From positions 1,054,001-1,118,000 of the forward strand of contig NZ_BNED01000005.1 of assembly GCF_016755875.1 (NCBI RefSeq): 64,000 nt of DNA, read 5' to 3'. The notes beneath the pieces were generated by a model, which had not been told where the DNA came from, ran no database searches, and worked only from the letters and a program-made list of their open reading frames with translations. This stretch comes from Streptomyces spororaveus. GTDB taxonomy: Bacteria; Actinomycetota; Actinomycetes; Streptomycetales; Streptomycetaceae. The position numbers and the translations under genes are program-made. Position 1 is the stretch's first letter; every line of letters starts with the position of its first letter. Below are positions 45,229-54,390 of the stretch, piece after piece.

Positions 45229-46185
45229 ATGCGGGTGGCGCGTCTACTCGTGGCCGCGCTCGTCTTGGTGCTGCTGCCCATCGCGTGCTCGGACAGTGAT
45301 GTGCCGGATCGTCCGTCCGGCCAGATTGCCGTGGCCACCGGCAATCCGGGCGGTGTGTACGCGGAGTACGGTGCGGGCTATGCCGGTGTCATCGGGCGCC
45401 GGTTGCCCGACGCGTCGGCGCGGGTTCTGCACACCGGCGGGAGCGTGGAGAATCTGCGCAAGGTCGAGGCTGGTCAGGCGCAGGCGGGTTTCGCCCTCGC
45501 CGACGCCGCCGCTGACGCCGTCGCCGGGCACCCGCCTTTCTCCCGGCCGCTGCCGGTGGTGGCGCTCGCCGCGTTGTACGACAACTATGTGCAGCTGGTT
45601 GTCCGTGCGGACAGCCCGGTGCGCAGTGCGAAGGCGCTGCGGGGGCTGCGGGTGTCTGTGGGTTCCGACGGGTCGGGTACGGCGCTGATCGCTGAACGCA
45701 TTCTGAAGGTTGCCGGGCTTTCGCCGGAGACGGATGTGACGTCGCTGCGGCTGAATGTGCGCGAGTCCGCGGCCGCCCTGGCGGCCGGGCGAATCGATGC
45801 CTTCTTCTGGAGTGGTGGTCTGCCGACCGGGGCGATCACCGAGCTGCGCCGCGGGACGTCGATCCGTCTCGTGGACCTTGGTGACGTGGTCGGGGAGCTG
45901 ACGCGGGCCTATGGCGAGCTGTACACCGAGACCACGGTGCCTGCCGTGGTCTACGGTGCGCAGAGCGCGGTGACGACGGTGAGCGTGCCGAATTTCCTGG
46001 TGGTGCGGCGTGACATGGCGGAGTCGGAGGCGTACTGGCTGACCCGGTTGCTGTTCGACGGGCAGGCGCAGCTGATTCGAGCGCATCCGGAGGCCCGGCG
46101 TCTAGACCGGCGGTCGGCGATCGCCACTCATCCGTTGGAGCTGCACCCGGGGGCTGCCCGCTGGTACCGCGAGGCCCATCCCTGA
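45229..46185 (+). CDS. TAXI-family solute-binding lipoprotein (first copy)
   Basis: A 318-residue extracytoplasmic binding protein of the TRAP-associated TAXI family. A lipoprotein signal ends in the lipobox LPIACSD. Family motifs are VATGNPGGVYAEYGAGYA at the start of the mature domain, TGGSVENLRKVEAGQAQAGF, and FFWSGGLPTGAITEL. GGAGG sits before ATG 45229. It is a paralogue of the binding protein at 50.7 kb. Its gene is convergent with the sensor kinase gene, eight bases apart. Because it neighbours the kinase and not the permease, it may deliver ligand to the sensor as well as to the transporter (inference). Confidence 0.88.
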   Translation: MRVARLLVAALVLVLLPIACSDSDVPDRPSGQIAVATGNPGGVYAEYGAGYAGVIGRRLPDASARVLHTGGSVENLRKVEAGQAQAGFALADAAADAVAGHPPFSRPLPVVALAALYDNYVQLVVRADSPVRSAKALRGLRVSVGSDGSGTALIAERILKVAGLSPETDVTSLRLNVRESAAALAAGRIDAFFWSGGLPTGAITELRRGTSIRLVDLGDVVGELTRAYGELYTETTVPAVVYGAQSAVTTVSVPNFLVVRRDMAESEAYWLTRLLFDGQAQLIRAHPEARRLDRRSAIATHPLELHPGAARWYREAHP

Positions 46186-46193
46186 GGTGGGGG

Positions 46194-47657
46194 TCAGGGG
46201 GCGACCGCGGGGGTCGCGGGCGCAGGGGGTGCGGCGGGTAGTCGTACGGTCGCGTTGAGTCCGTGGGGTTGTGCCGCTGCCAGGTGGAGTTCGCCGCCTC
46301 CGGCTTCCACGAGGATCCGTGTGAGGGCGAGGCCGAGGCCTGTGCCGGGGACGTTCTGGTGGCGTGTGCTGCGCCAGAATCTGCCGCCCGCCTGGGCGAG
46401 TTCTTCCGTCGTCAGTCCGGAGCCCTGATCCTGGACGGTCACCTCCACCATGCCGTATTCCGTGTCCGCTGCACGTCCGTGTGGCGGGCCGGCGGTGTCG
46501 TGGCTGTGGGTGTCCGGGGCGTGTTTCACGCAGATGTCCACGGGTGAGCCGTCGCCGAACTTGAGGGCGTTGTCGAGGAGGGTGTCCAGGGTCTGGTCGA
46601 GGCACTCGGGCAGGGACAGTGCGCTGATGCCGTCGGGAATCCGGGTGGTGAAGATGACGCCTTCGGCGTCGAAGGCGGCCCGCCAGGCGTCGGCGCGGTG
46701 GGCAACCACGGCTGATACGTCGACGGGTGTCCGTTCCGCTTCGGATGCCTCCGCTCTGGCCATGCGCAGCAGTCCGTCGAGCATCTGGCCGAACCGGTCG
46801 GCTTCTTCCACCGCGCTGTGGAGTTCGTGCAGGCCTTGGGGGTCGTTGACGAAGTCTTCCAGGTTCTCCACCCTCAGCCGGAGGGCGGTCAGTGGGTTGC
46901 GTAGCTGGTGGGAGGCTTGTGCGACGAAGGCGCGCTGCTGTTCCTGGGAGGCGTGCATGCTGTCGGCCATGGCGTTGAAGCTGTTGGCGAGGCGGCGTAG
47001 TTCCGGGGCGCCGGCCCGGTCGGAGACGTGGGTCTTCAGGCGCCCGAGGGCGACTTCGTGGGTGGCACGGTCGAGTTCATGGACGGGGCGCAGTACCCAG
47101 CGCACGACTGGGGCGGCGACGGCGATCAGGACGATGGCGAGGGCGGTGAGGCTGCCGAGGACGACGAGGGTCAGGTAGTCGGCGACTTCGGAGCGGGCCC
47201 GGTCCGTGGGAGAGACGATCAGTACGGCGCCGAGGATGTGGCCGTCTCGTTTGATGGCGTCGGCATGGATGAACGGGCGGTCGTCCCATGGCCATACGAC
47301 GCTGGGCCGTTCGGGGGGCCGGTCGGCCAGGGCCTGGAGGAGTGCGGAGCGTACGTGAGGTTCTTCGAGGTCGATGGGGTGCGGGGCAACGACGGTCGTC
47401 TCGCGGTCGGCGTCGACGACGGCGACTTGGGAGTCGTACAGGCCGGTGTAGCGGTCGGCGGCGGCTTGGAGGCGGGCTGTTCGTCCTGTTTCCAGGGCGG
47501 TGGCGGCCATGTCGGCGAACCAGGCGCTGTCCTGGACGCGTCCGGTGAAGGACGTCTGGATGGTGCGGTCGGCGGTGGCTCGTACCAGGGGCACGCTGAG
47601 GGCAACGATGAGGCCGGCGACGAGGGCGCAGACGATGACGAGGAGCCGGCGGTGCAT
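46194..47657 (-). CDS. two-component sensor histidine kinase
   Basis: A 487-residue membrane sensor kinase. It has an N-terminal helix (LLVIVCALVAGLIVALSVPL), an extracellular domain of about 130 residues, a second helix (LVVLGSLTALAIVLIAVAAP), a HAMP segment, a dimerisation region with the phosphorylated histidine in AQASHQLRNPLTAL, and an ATPase domain with TLLDNALKFGDGS, VQDQGSGLTTEEL and PGTGLGLALTRIL. The architecture recalls TctE/PhoR-type sensors. It starts seven bases after the response regulator stop, so the pair is one operon. It is transcribed away from the TRAP permease and toward the first binding-protein gene. Confidence 0.9.
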   Translation of the reverse strand: MHRRLLVIVCALVAGLIVALSVPLVRATADRTIQTSFTGRVQDSAWFADMAATALETGRTARLQAAADRYTGLYDSQVAVVDADRETTVVAPHPIDLEEPHVRSALLQALADRPPERPSVVWPWDDRPFIHADAIKRDGHILGAVLIVSPTDRARSEVADYLTLVVLGSLTALAIVLIAVAAPVVRWVLRPVHELDRATHEVALGRLKTHVSDRAGAPELRRLANSFNAMADSMHASQEQQRAFVAQASHQLRNPLTALRLRVENLEDFVNDPQGLHELHSAVEEADRFGQMLDGLLRMARAEASEAERTPVDVSAVVAHRADAWRAAFDAEGVIFTTRIPDGISALSLPECLDQTLDTLLDNALKFGDGSPVDICVKHAPDTHSHDTAGPPHGRAADTEYGMVEVTVQDQGSGLTTEELAQAGGRFWRSTRHQNVPGTGLGLALTRILVEAGGGELHLAAAQPHGLNATVRLPAAPPAPATPAVAP

Positions 47658-47664
47658 CGGGGGC

Positions 47665-48375
47665 TCAGCAGCCGGCCGCCGCGGGCGGCGGGGCGGAGTC
47701 CGGGGTGGCGGGGTTTGTGGTGAGGCGGTAGCCGAAGCCGCGGACGGTCCGCACGAGGTTTCCGGTGCGCCCGAGCTTGCCGCGCAGGGTGGCCACATGG
47801 ACGTCGAGGGTGCGTGACATTCCGTCGTAGGCGGTTTGCCACACCTCGACCAGGATCCGGTCCCGGGATACTGCGGCGCCGCCGGCGCGGACCAGGACGG
47901 CCAGGATGTCGTACTCCTTGCGGGTCAGGGGTACGGGCCGTCCGTCGAGGGTGACCGTGCGTTGTGCGAGGTCTATCGCGAGGCCGTCGTCGAGGGTGAG
48001 GAGGGGTTCTTGGCGGGGTTGGTGGTTCATGCTGCGCCGCAGGACCGCTTCGATGCGAGCGAGCAGTTCGGCGGTTCCGAAGGGTTTCACTACGTAGTCG
48101 TCCGCGCCGCTGCGTAGTCCGCGGACGCGGTCGGGTTCGCTTCCGCGGGCGGTGACGGCGATGACGGGGACTCCGCCGCGGGCCCGTAGTTCCCGGCAGA
48201 CCTCGATTCCGTCCCGGTCCGGCAGGCCCAGGTCGAGGAGGACGAGGTCGACGGGGGGTGCGGAGAGGGCCTGGGCGGCGCTGGCGGCGCGCTGCACGTC
48301 GTAGCCGTTGCGGCGCAGGGCGCCCGCGAGGGCTTCGGCGACTCGGTTGTCGTCTTCGACGACGAGTATGCGCAA
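47665..48375 (-). CDS. OmpR-family response regulator
   Basis: A 236-residue response regulator. The receiver domain has ILVVEDDNRVAEAL, the phosphorylated aspartate in LVLLDLGLPDRDG, threonine in VIAVTARGS and lysine in VVKPFGTAELLARI. A winged-helix DNA-binding domain follows (VPLTRKEYDILAVLVRAGGA to LRGKLGRTGNLVRTVRGFGY). The start is TTG at 48375 with GGGAGG five bases upstream, because no ATG or GTG lies at the start of the receiver fold. It is divergent from the TRAP permease across 210 bases that contain inverted repeats, so the permease operon is the probable target. Confidence 0.9.
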   Translation of the reverse strand: MRILVVEDDNRVAEALAGALRRNGYDVQRAASAAQALSAPPVDLVLLDLGLPDRDGIEVCRELRARGGVPVIAVTARGSEPDRVRGLRSGADDYVVKPFGTAELLARIEAVLRRSMNHQPRQEPLLTLDDGLAIDLAQRTVTLDGRPVPLTRKEYDILAVLVRAGGAAVSRDRILVEVWQTAYDGMSRTLDVHVATLRGKLGRTGNLVRTVRGFGYRLTTNPATPDSAPPPAAAGC

Positions 48376-48462
48376 CGCGTCCTCCCGGTGCTTCCCCGGC
48401 TGGTCCTGCGCCCCGCGGTCCGCCGTGGGTGGTGCGGCGCAGGGTGGTGCCTTGGGGACCAG

Positions 48463-48500
48463 CGTAGGAGTGATCCAGGTCACTGAATCCTAAACCTACG
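48463..48500. promoter_or_regulatory. nested inverted repeats between response regulator and TRAP permease
   Basis: CGTAGG (48463-48468) and CCTACG (48495-48500) flank the palindrome GTGATCCAGGTCAC (48470-48483). The site is in the divergent region between regulator and permease genes, about 90 bases from each start, and is a plausible binding site for the response regulator or an overlapping promoter. Inferred from pattern and position. Confidence 0.45.
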
Positions 48501-48585
48501 TTAAGAGGGCGGGCTTTTTCTGTCGCCTTCTTGTTACGGCTGCCACGGTCTGAGGGATCGCAGCGTTCATTCCGAGGAGGCCGTC

Positions 48586-50703
48586 ATGGGCATGGTGGGA
48601 GCGCCGTCGGTACCGGGGCAGCGGACAGCGGATGAGCTGGTGGCCGAGTTCGACCAGGAGCGGCCGGCCCGAAAGCTGTCCCCCGTGGTGTCCGCGGCTG
48701 TGTCCGCGGTGTGTGCCGTGCTGTCGGTCTTCGTGCTGTACGCGATCTTCTTCCCGGTCGCCAAGGGCGGCCAGTACTACCTCACGCTCTTCCTTGCCGC
48801 GACGCTGCCACTGATCTTCCTTACCCATCGCGGAACGGTGCGAGTGCCGGCTTTGACGATGCGGTGGCGCCGGGGCGATGCCGGGGAGGCGGCTGAGGAG
48901 GCAGCGAAGGGGGCGGACAGAGCCGCACAGCGCGACGACCCGGGCTGGTTCGACTGGATGCTGGCCGCCTGCGCCCTGGCGGTGTGCCTCTACCCGCTGT
49001 GGGAGTTCGACGCTTTCATCGAGCGGCGGCAGTTGCCCACCTCGCTCGACGTGGCCATGGGAATCGCCGTGATCATGCTGGTGCTGGAGGCGTGCCGGCG
49101 GACCACCGGATGGGTACTCCCGGCGTTCTGTACGGCGTTCCTGCTGTACGCGTACTACGGCGGGCTGCTTCCCTACCAGTGGTCGCTGGCGCACGGCGGC
49201 TTCGACATCGACGCGATCTCCGCCCACTTCTTCATGAGCACCGACGGCGTCTACGGCGTACCGCTGAACGTGGCCGCCACCTACATCGTGCTGTTCACCA
49301 TCTTCGGCGCCGTGCTCGACATCTCCGGGGCCGGCAAGTTCTTCATCGACCTGTCGTTCGCGGCGTTCCGCGGTTCCCGCAGCGCCCCCGGACGCACCGT
49401 GACGGCGGCGGGATTCCTCCTCGGCACCGTCTCGGGTTCCGGTACCGCCACCGCCGTCAGCCTGGGATCGGTCGCCTGGCCCGTACTGCGCAGGGCCGGC
49501 TACAGCAAGGAGGCGGGCGGCGGCGTACTGGCCGCCGCAGGGATCGGCGCGATCCTCTCCCCACCCACGCTGGGCGCCGCCGCGTTCATCATCGCCGAGT
49601 ACCTCAAGACCAGCTATCTCACCGTCCTGCTCTACGCCCTGGTTCCCACGCTGCTGTACTACTTGGGCATCCTCCTCGCCGTGGAGATCGACGCCCGCAA
49701 ACACCAGGCACGGCCCGTGGTCGACGACGAAGCCACCTCGGCGTGGAGGCTGCTGGGCCGGTTCGGCTACCACTTCCTGTCCCTCTTCATGATCATCGGC
49801 TTCATGGCGGTGGGACTGCCCCCGTTCAGGGCCGTGGTCTACGCCACCGCCCTGCAGTTCCTGCTGTCATTCCTCGACTCCCGGCACAGGATGACGCCCC
49901 GCCGGCTGTACACGGCACTCGCCGAGGGCAGCAGGTCCGTGCTGCCGGTGGTCGCCACCTGCGCCGCGGCGGGCATCATCGTCGCCGTCGTCACCCAGAC
50001 CGGACTCGGCCTGAACCTGGCCTCCGTCATCGTCGACGCCGCCGGCCTGTTCGGTGACAACGCGACGGTGGAACTGGTCGTGACCGTCATCTTCGCGGCC
50101 CTCGCGGTGTCGATCCTGGGACTCGCCGTGCCGGTCACCGCCTCGTTCATCATCTCCGCGGTCATCATCGCGCCCGCGCTGCTCTCCCTCGGGGTGAGCA
50201 CCCCCGAGGCGTACATGTTCATCTTCTACTACGCCGTCCTGTCCGAGGTCAGCCCGCCGACCGCGCTCGCGGCCGCCGCCGCGGCCGCCATCACCGGCGG
50301 CAACCCCATGCGCACCATGGTGGCGACCTGGAAGTACTCACTGCCCGCGTTCCTGGTCCCGTTCGCCTTCGTCCTCACCGACAACGGCTCCCAGCTGATG
50401 GGCACCGGAAGCCTGACAGGCATCCTGTGGACGACCGCGGTCTCCGCCCTCGCGGTCGCCGCGCTCGCCGCCGCCACCGGCGGCCGGCTGCTCGGCCCGG
50501 CAGGCCCCGCCGAACGCGCGCTGTGCGTCATCGCCGCCCTGTGCCTGCTCTACCTCGAACCCGCCGCGATCACCGCCGGCCTCATCGCGCTCACCCTCGC
50601 CGTCGGCGTGCGCCTGGTCCGCCGCAGGCAGCACTCCCCCGCGCCCCACACAGCTCACGGTCTTCAGGCCGAAGCCGTCACGGAAGGACACCTCCCCTCA
50701 TGA
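48586..50703 (+). CDS. TRAP transporter fused permease (TAXI type)
   Basis: A 705-residue membrane protein in which the small (DctQ-like) and large (DctM-like) TRAP subunits are fused, the usual form in TAXI systems. Around 18 hydrophobic helices can be seen. The DctM part includes GTVSGSGTATAVSLGSVAWP and the conserved STPEAYMFIFYYAVLSEVSP with PTALAAAAAAAITGGNP. It drives ion-coupled import of a solute, often a dicarboxylate or amino acid, presented by a TAXI binding protein. GAGGAGG precedes ATG 48586. Its stop overlaps the start of the second binding-protein gene as ATGA. Confidence 0.93.
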   Translation: MGMVGAPSVPGQRTADELVAEFDQERPARKLSPVVSAAVSAVCAVLSVFVLYAIFFPVAKGGQYYLTLFLAATLPLIFLTHRGTVRVPALTMRWRRGDAGEAAEEAAKGADRAAQRDDPGWFDWMLAACALAVCLYPLWEFDAFIERRQLPTSLDVAMGIAVIMLVLEACRRTTGWVLPAFCTAFLLYAYYGGLLPYQWSLAHGGFDIDAISAHFFMSTDGVYGVPLNVAATYIVLFTIFGAVLDISGAGKFFIDLSFAAFRGSRSAPGRTVTAAGFLLGTVSGSGTATAVSLGSVAWPVLRRAGYSKEAGGGVLAAAGIGAILSPPTLGAAAFIIAEYLKTSYLTVLLYALVPTLLYYLGILLAVEIDARKHQARPVVDDEATSAWRLLGRFGYHFLSLFMIIGFMAVGLPPFRAVVYATALQFLLSFLDSRHRMTPRRLYTALAEGSRSVLPVVATCAAAGIIVAVVTQTGLGLNLASVIVDAAGLFGDNATVELVVTVIFAALAVSILGLAVPVTASFIISAVIIAPALLSLGVSTPEAYMFIFYYAVLSEVSPPTALAAAAAAAITGGNPMRTMVATWKYSLPAFLVPFAFVLTDNGSQLMGTGSLTGILWTTAVSALAVAALAAATGGRLLGPAGPAERALCVIAALCLLYLEPAAITAGLIALTLAVGVRLVRRRQHSPAPHTAHGLQAEAVTEGHLPS

Positions 50704-51704
50704 AGCACCCCACGCGCACCGCCCGCCTGACCGCCCCCGCCCTCGCCCTCACGCTCGCACTCGCCGCGACCGCCTGCGCGGGAGGCAAGCAGGACGACAA
50801 CGGGGCCGTGAACAACGGAAAGGGAGGGCGGCTCACGATCGCAACCGGGCCCACCACCGGCGTCTACTACCAGATCGGGGGCGGACTGGCCGACCTGATC
50901 TCCGACAACGTCAACGGCTACCGGGCCACCGCCGCCACCACCGGCGCGTCCGTGCAGAACATCCAGGGCCTCCAGGCCGGAAGCTACGACCTCGCCTTCT
51001 CCCTCCTGGACACAGCGCAAGACGCCGTCCAGGGCAAGGGAAGCTTCGACAAGCCACAGGATGTCGAAGCCCTCACCCGCCTGTACCCGAACTACACCCA
51101 GGTACTGGTCCGAACAGACTCCGGCATCAAGTCCCTTCAGGACATGAAAGGCAAGAGGATCTCCACCGGAGCACCCAACTCCGGCACCGAGGTCATCGCC
51201 AGACGGCTGCTGACAGCCGCCGGGCTGGACCCCGCCAAGGACGTCACGGCGGAACGACTGGCCCTGCCGGAATCTGTGGATGCCATGAAGGACAGCACCA
51301 TCGACGCAATCATCTGGTCCGGCGGCCTGCCCACCGGCGGCATCACCGACCTCGTCACCAGCCTCAAAGACAAGGTCCGCTTCCTCGACATCACCGCGCA
51401 ACTGCCCGCCCTGAGCAGCAAGTACGGCAGCGTCTACCAGAAGGGCTCCATCCCTGCCTCCGCGTACAACCAGCCGACGGCCGTCCCTACGATCGTGGTA
51501 CCCAACGTCCTGCTGGTCAGGAAGGGCTTCGACCTCGAACTCGCCGGAAAGATCGTCAGCCTCGTCTACGAGAAGAAGAACGAACTCGAGAAAGTAAACG
51601 CCGCCGCCACCGAAATCGACCCCGCCCAAGCGGACGAGGTGGCCCCCATCCCCTTGAACCCCGGTGCCGAAAGCGCGCTCAAGAACCTGGCCAAGAAGCC
51701 CTGA
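50700..51704 (+). CDS. TAXI-family solute-binding lipoprotein (second copy)
   Basis: A 334-residue binding protein, coupled to the fused permease by an ATGA overlap and therefore its direct partner. A lipoprotein signal ends in LAATACAGG. The mature protein has IATGPTTGVYYQIGGGLADL, TTGASVQNIQGLQAGSYDLA, and IIWSGGLPTGGITDLV. The last motif is shared almost exactly with the first copy at 45.2 kb. The substrate is unknown, although glutamate is known for one TAXI protein. Transport energy would come from an ion gradient. Confidence 0.93.
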   Translation: MKHPTRTARLTAPALALTLALAATACAGGKQDDNGAVNNGKGGRLTIATGPTTGVYYQIGGGLADLISDNVNGYRATAATTGASVQNIQGLQAGSYDLAFSLLDTAQDAVQGKGSFDKPQDVEALTRLYPNYTQVLVRTDSGIKSLQDMKGKRISTGAPNSGTEVIARRLLTAAGLDPAKDVTAERLALPESVDAMKDSTIDAIIWSGGLPTGGITDLVTSLKDKVRFLDITAQLPALSSKYGSVYQKGSIPASAYNQPTAVPTIVVPNVLLVRKGFDLELAGKIVSLVYEKKNELEKVNAAATEIDPAQADEVAPIPLNPGAESALKNLAKKP

Positions 51705-51905
51705 TACGTCACCCGCGCCCTGCCCGCAGGCAGGCCGGCCGGCAGGCAGGCAGGCACCCGATTACCAGCGACCGGACCCCGCCACATACCCGGTCCCCGG
51801 ACAAGCCATCCCTCCTCCGCTCCCCCGCGATCCACAGCCCCAGGGCGCCGGCGTTTCCCGGCCACACGTGCCGGGCCGCCCGCCCTCCCCCCAAGGGTGA
51901 TCACG

Positions 51906-52433
51906 ATGTGCGCCATGAGACCGTCACACTCCCGCAGCTTCCCGATAGCCGCGGAGAGGCAGGCAGTGCCCGAAGCCCGCCGACTCGTGCTGGCCGTGGT
52001 ACGCGGATGGGACCTGCAACTGACCTCAGAAACACTCGAAGAACTCGCACTGCTGTGCAGCGAGATAATCGCCAACGCCGTACGGCACACCACCGGACCA
52101 TCCACCGTCACCGTCCTGTGGACCGGCTCACGACTGCGCGTCGAGGTCACCGACACCGCCCCCGGCCTGCCTGCCCCCCGAGGGTGCACCCTCAACGCCG
52201 AAAGCGGCCGGGGCCTCATGCTGATCGCGGCAATAGCCACCGACTGGGGCACCACGCCCACCCCGACCGGAAAGGCCGTTTGGTTCGAGATGACGCCCAC
52301 AGCCGCCACTGCCGCGGAAGAGAACGGGGCCGGTCCGTACCAGGCGGGGGCCGGGAAACCGATGGCAACCGCGCACCCGGCCGCAGTCCGCGAGGCCGCA
52401 CCGGAGACGTACGGAGCAGGACGACTGCGTTGA
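51906..52433 (+). CDS. RsbW-like ATP-binding anti-sigma regulatory protein
   Basis: A 175-residue GHKL ATPase of the HATPase_c_2/RsbW group common in streptomycetes, usually serine kinases for anti-anti-sigma factors. ATP-site boxes are LLCSEIIANAVRHT (N box), VEVTDTAPGLPAP (G1) and ESGRGLMLIAAIATDWG (G2). The C-terminal 50 residues are low-complexity. An upstream in-frame GTG at 51897 is possible, but ATG 51906 has AAGG at a workable distance. It lies 200 bases after the TAXI locus. The SpoIIE phosphatase at 9.6 kb and the STAS protein at 61.6 kb belong to the same type of switch. Confidence 0.82.
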   Translation: MCAMRPSHSRSFPIAAERQAVPEARRLVLAVVRGWDLQLTSETLEELALLCSEIIANAVRHTTGPSTVTVLWTGSRLRVEVTDTAPGLPAPRGCTLNAESGRGLMLIAAIATDWGTTPTPTGKAVWFEMTPTAATAAEENGAGPYQAGAGKPMATAHPAAVREAAPETYGAGRLR

Positions 52434-52497
52434 CGCGCGTCCCGGGCAAGGGTGGGCGTCTGTACTGAGGCGACCCCCGGAGTGTGGATATGGGGTG

Positions 52498-52716
52498 CTA
52501 TGCGACGAGTGAGAATTTAGCCCGCTGGTGGTGTTGCTGTTCGAACTCCAGCGGGGAGAGGTAGGCCAGCGCGCTGTGGCGTCTGCGGGCGTTGTAGTAG
52601 GTGAGCCACCGGAATATCTCTAGCCTCGCCTGGCTCAACGTCAGGAACTGCTTCTTGTGCATCACCTCTCGTTTCAACCCTTGCCACAGACTCTCGGCGA
52701 GCGCGTTGACGCTCCT
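52498..52716 (-). mobile_element. IS3-family orfB C-terminal remnant
   Basis: The minus strand reads ESLWQGLKREVMHKKQFLTL and LTYYNARRRHSALAYLSPLE, ending at TAG 52500-52498. This is the final 70 codons of an IS3-type integrase-core transposase, with the last catalytic glutamate region. The upstream part is missing, and an IS110 element begins at once, so IS110 insertion or recombination removed it. Confidence 0.8.
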
Positions 52717-52723
52717 ATAGTTG

Positions 52724-53794
52724 TCAACTCGCCGCAGAGGCGGTCCGCGGGGCGGGCCGGAGCAGGTGGTAGACCTCGCGGATGACGTAGCGCTTGAGGC
52801 ATCGGATGATCTCGCGTTTGGTCTTGCCCTCGGTTGTGCGGCGGGCGACGTAGTCGATCGTGGGCTGATGGAATCGCATCCGGACGATGACGGTTCGGTA
52901 GATTGCGGCGTTCAGCTGGCGGTGTCCGCCGTGGTTGATGCGATGCCTGCCGCTGGTCATGCCGGAGCCGCTGGGCACGGGTGCGATGCCGGCGAGTTTG
53001 GCGAGTGCGGCTTCGGACTTGATCCGTGCCGGGTTGTCGCCGGTCACGACGAGGATCTCCGCGGCCGTGTCGACGCCGATGCCGAAGGGCTCGAGCAGTT
53101 GAGGGGCGACTCGCTGGACGAGGTCGCCGATCATCTTCGTCAGTTCTTTGGCCTCGGTGTCGAGGTACTGCCATCGTTTGGCGAGCGTACGCAGGGTGTG
53201 ACGCAGCGCGTCCTCGGGTCCTTCCAGACGGCGAGGACGCATGGCTGCCAACTGCCGCGCCAGGCTGAGCTGGGTCTTGCCGGCGGTCTCCCGGCGCAGG
53301 GCGTCCGGGGCGTGGACGAGCATCGCCTTCATGGTGATCATCGCCGCCGCACGCTGTTCAACCGCCTGGTCATGGGCGATCTTGAGCTGGCGGATCATCT
53401 CGGCCTCGCCGTCGGCACTCTTCGGCGTGGCGGTCGCGAATCCGGCCAGCACGGCACGGGCGGCGTTCTCGGCGTCCAAGGTGTCGGATTTCCCGTTCAT
53501 GCGCCGCAGCCGCCGGTCCGGGCGTCCGGCCTCGACCACCTTGTGGCCGGCCCTGCGCAGGAATGAGGTCACCGTGGCGCCGTAGGAGCCGGTACCTTCG
53601 ATTCCGAACGCCAGCACGGTGCCGAATGAGGCCGCCCAGTCCGCCAGCTTCTGGAAACCGCCGGTGTCGGTGGGAACGGTCAAGGTGGCCAGGATCCCGC
53701 CGATCGTGTCCATCACCGCCGCGACGTGCACGTGCTTGTGCGTGTCGACGCCGATCACGACATGCCCGGACCGGGGCTGCTCGCTGTGGTGCAC
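52724..53794 (-). CDS. IS110-family transposase
   Basis: A 356-residue DEDD transposase of the IS110 family. The N-terminal RuvC-like catalytic domain shows VVIGVDTHKHVHVAAV with the first aspartate, GIEGTGSYGATVTSFL with the glutamate, and GKSDTLDAENAARAVL with the last aspartates. The C-terminal domain has the catalytic-serine region PSGSGMTSGRHRINHGGHRQ. The frame is undisturbed, so the element may be active. Recent work shows that IS110 transposases use a bridge RNA from the element's non-coding end. I did not identify one here. Confidence 0.92.
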   Translation of the reverse strand: MHHSEQPRSGHVVIGVDTHKHVHVAAVMDTIGGILATLTVPTDTGGFQKLADWAASFGTVLAFGIEGTGSYGATVTSFLRRAGHKVVEAGRPDRRLRRMNGKSDTLDAENAARAVLAGFATATPKSADGEAEMIRQLKIAHDQAVEQRAAAMITMKAMLVHAPDALRRETAGKTQLSLARQLAAMRPRRLEGPEDALRHTLRTLAKRWQYLDTEAKELTKMIGDLVQRVAPQLLEPFGIGVDTAAEILVVTGDNPARIKSEAALAKLAGIAPVPSGSGMTSGRHRINHGGHRQLNAAIYRTVIVRMRFHQPTIDYVARRTTEGKTKREIIRCLKRYVIREVYHLLRPAPRTASAAS

Positions 53795-53904
53795 GGTCGG
53801 TCCTCCTGGTCGCTTACGTGGGGTTCACGCTGTCGCCGGCCGGACGGACAGGACTGTCACGGGGACGCTTTGGCGAGTCGGCTCCAGGCTCCTGACTTGT
53901 TCAA

Positions 53905-54390
53905 TTGAGCCCAGACGCTCGGTCTGCAGCCGTAGCGTCCAGGGTGTCGGTCGGCACGGGCCCGCAGTGCTCCTTGCCGCCCTCGGGCTGGCTCACTGAT
54001 AGCGTGCCGCCGCTGGCCGACACCCGCGACTGCCGCGTCCTGGACACTGCTCCGCCCCTGGTCCGGTCCGCCCCGGCCGGGACCGGAGCGGACCGGGAAA
54101 AGCGCCATGAGGCGAAACGCGCCGAGAGTGCCGCGCAGACCACCCGCGACATCCACGCCAACCGTGTCGGACTGCCCCTCGGCGACACGGTGAGCGGGGA
54201 CGAGCCGGTGGTGGAGCGGCTGCTGACCCGGAGGCAGGCCGAGCACGCCCGCACCGTGCTGGACTACGTCTAGGCCCACGCCCCGCATCCCGAGGCCGAG
54301 GTGCGCCTCGCGGTGCTCCTGTTCACCCTGCGGGCCGCGCGCGACGGCACACCGCCACCAGACTCGCCCGAAAGGCCCGCCCACCCCTGA
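53905..54390 (+). pseudogene. unknown protein with in-frame TAG
   Basis: A plus-strand frame reads EKRHEAKRAESAAQTTRDIH and EPVVERLLTRRQAEHARTVL, meets TAG at 54271-54273, and continues in frame as HPEAEVRLAVLLFTLRAARD to TGA 54390. The continuous protein-like character on both sides of the stop suggests a gene inactivated by one base change. It resembles small helical proteins of streptomycete mobile elements, but I cannot name the family. The N-terminal start is uncertain. Confidence 0.4.

Noticed and set aside
48496..49773. 425-codon minus-strand frame
   Set aside because: Antisense to the TRAP permease and divergent promoter region, with Gly/Arg/His-rich composition and no motif.
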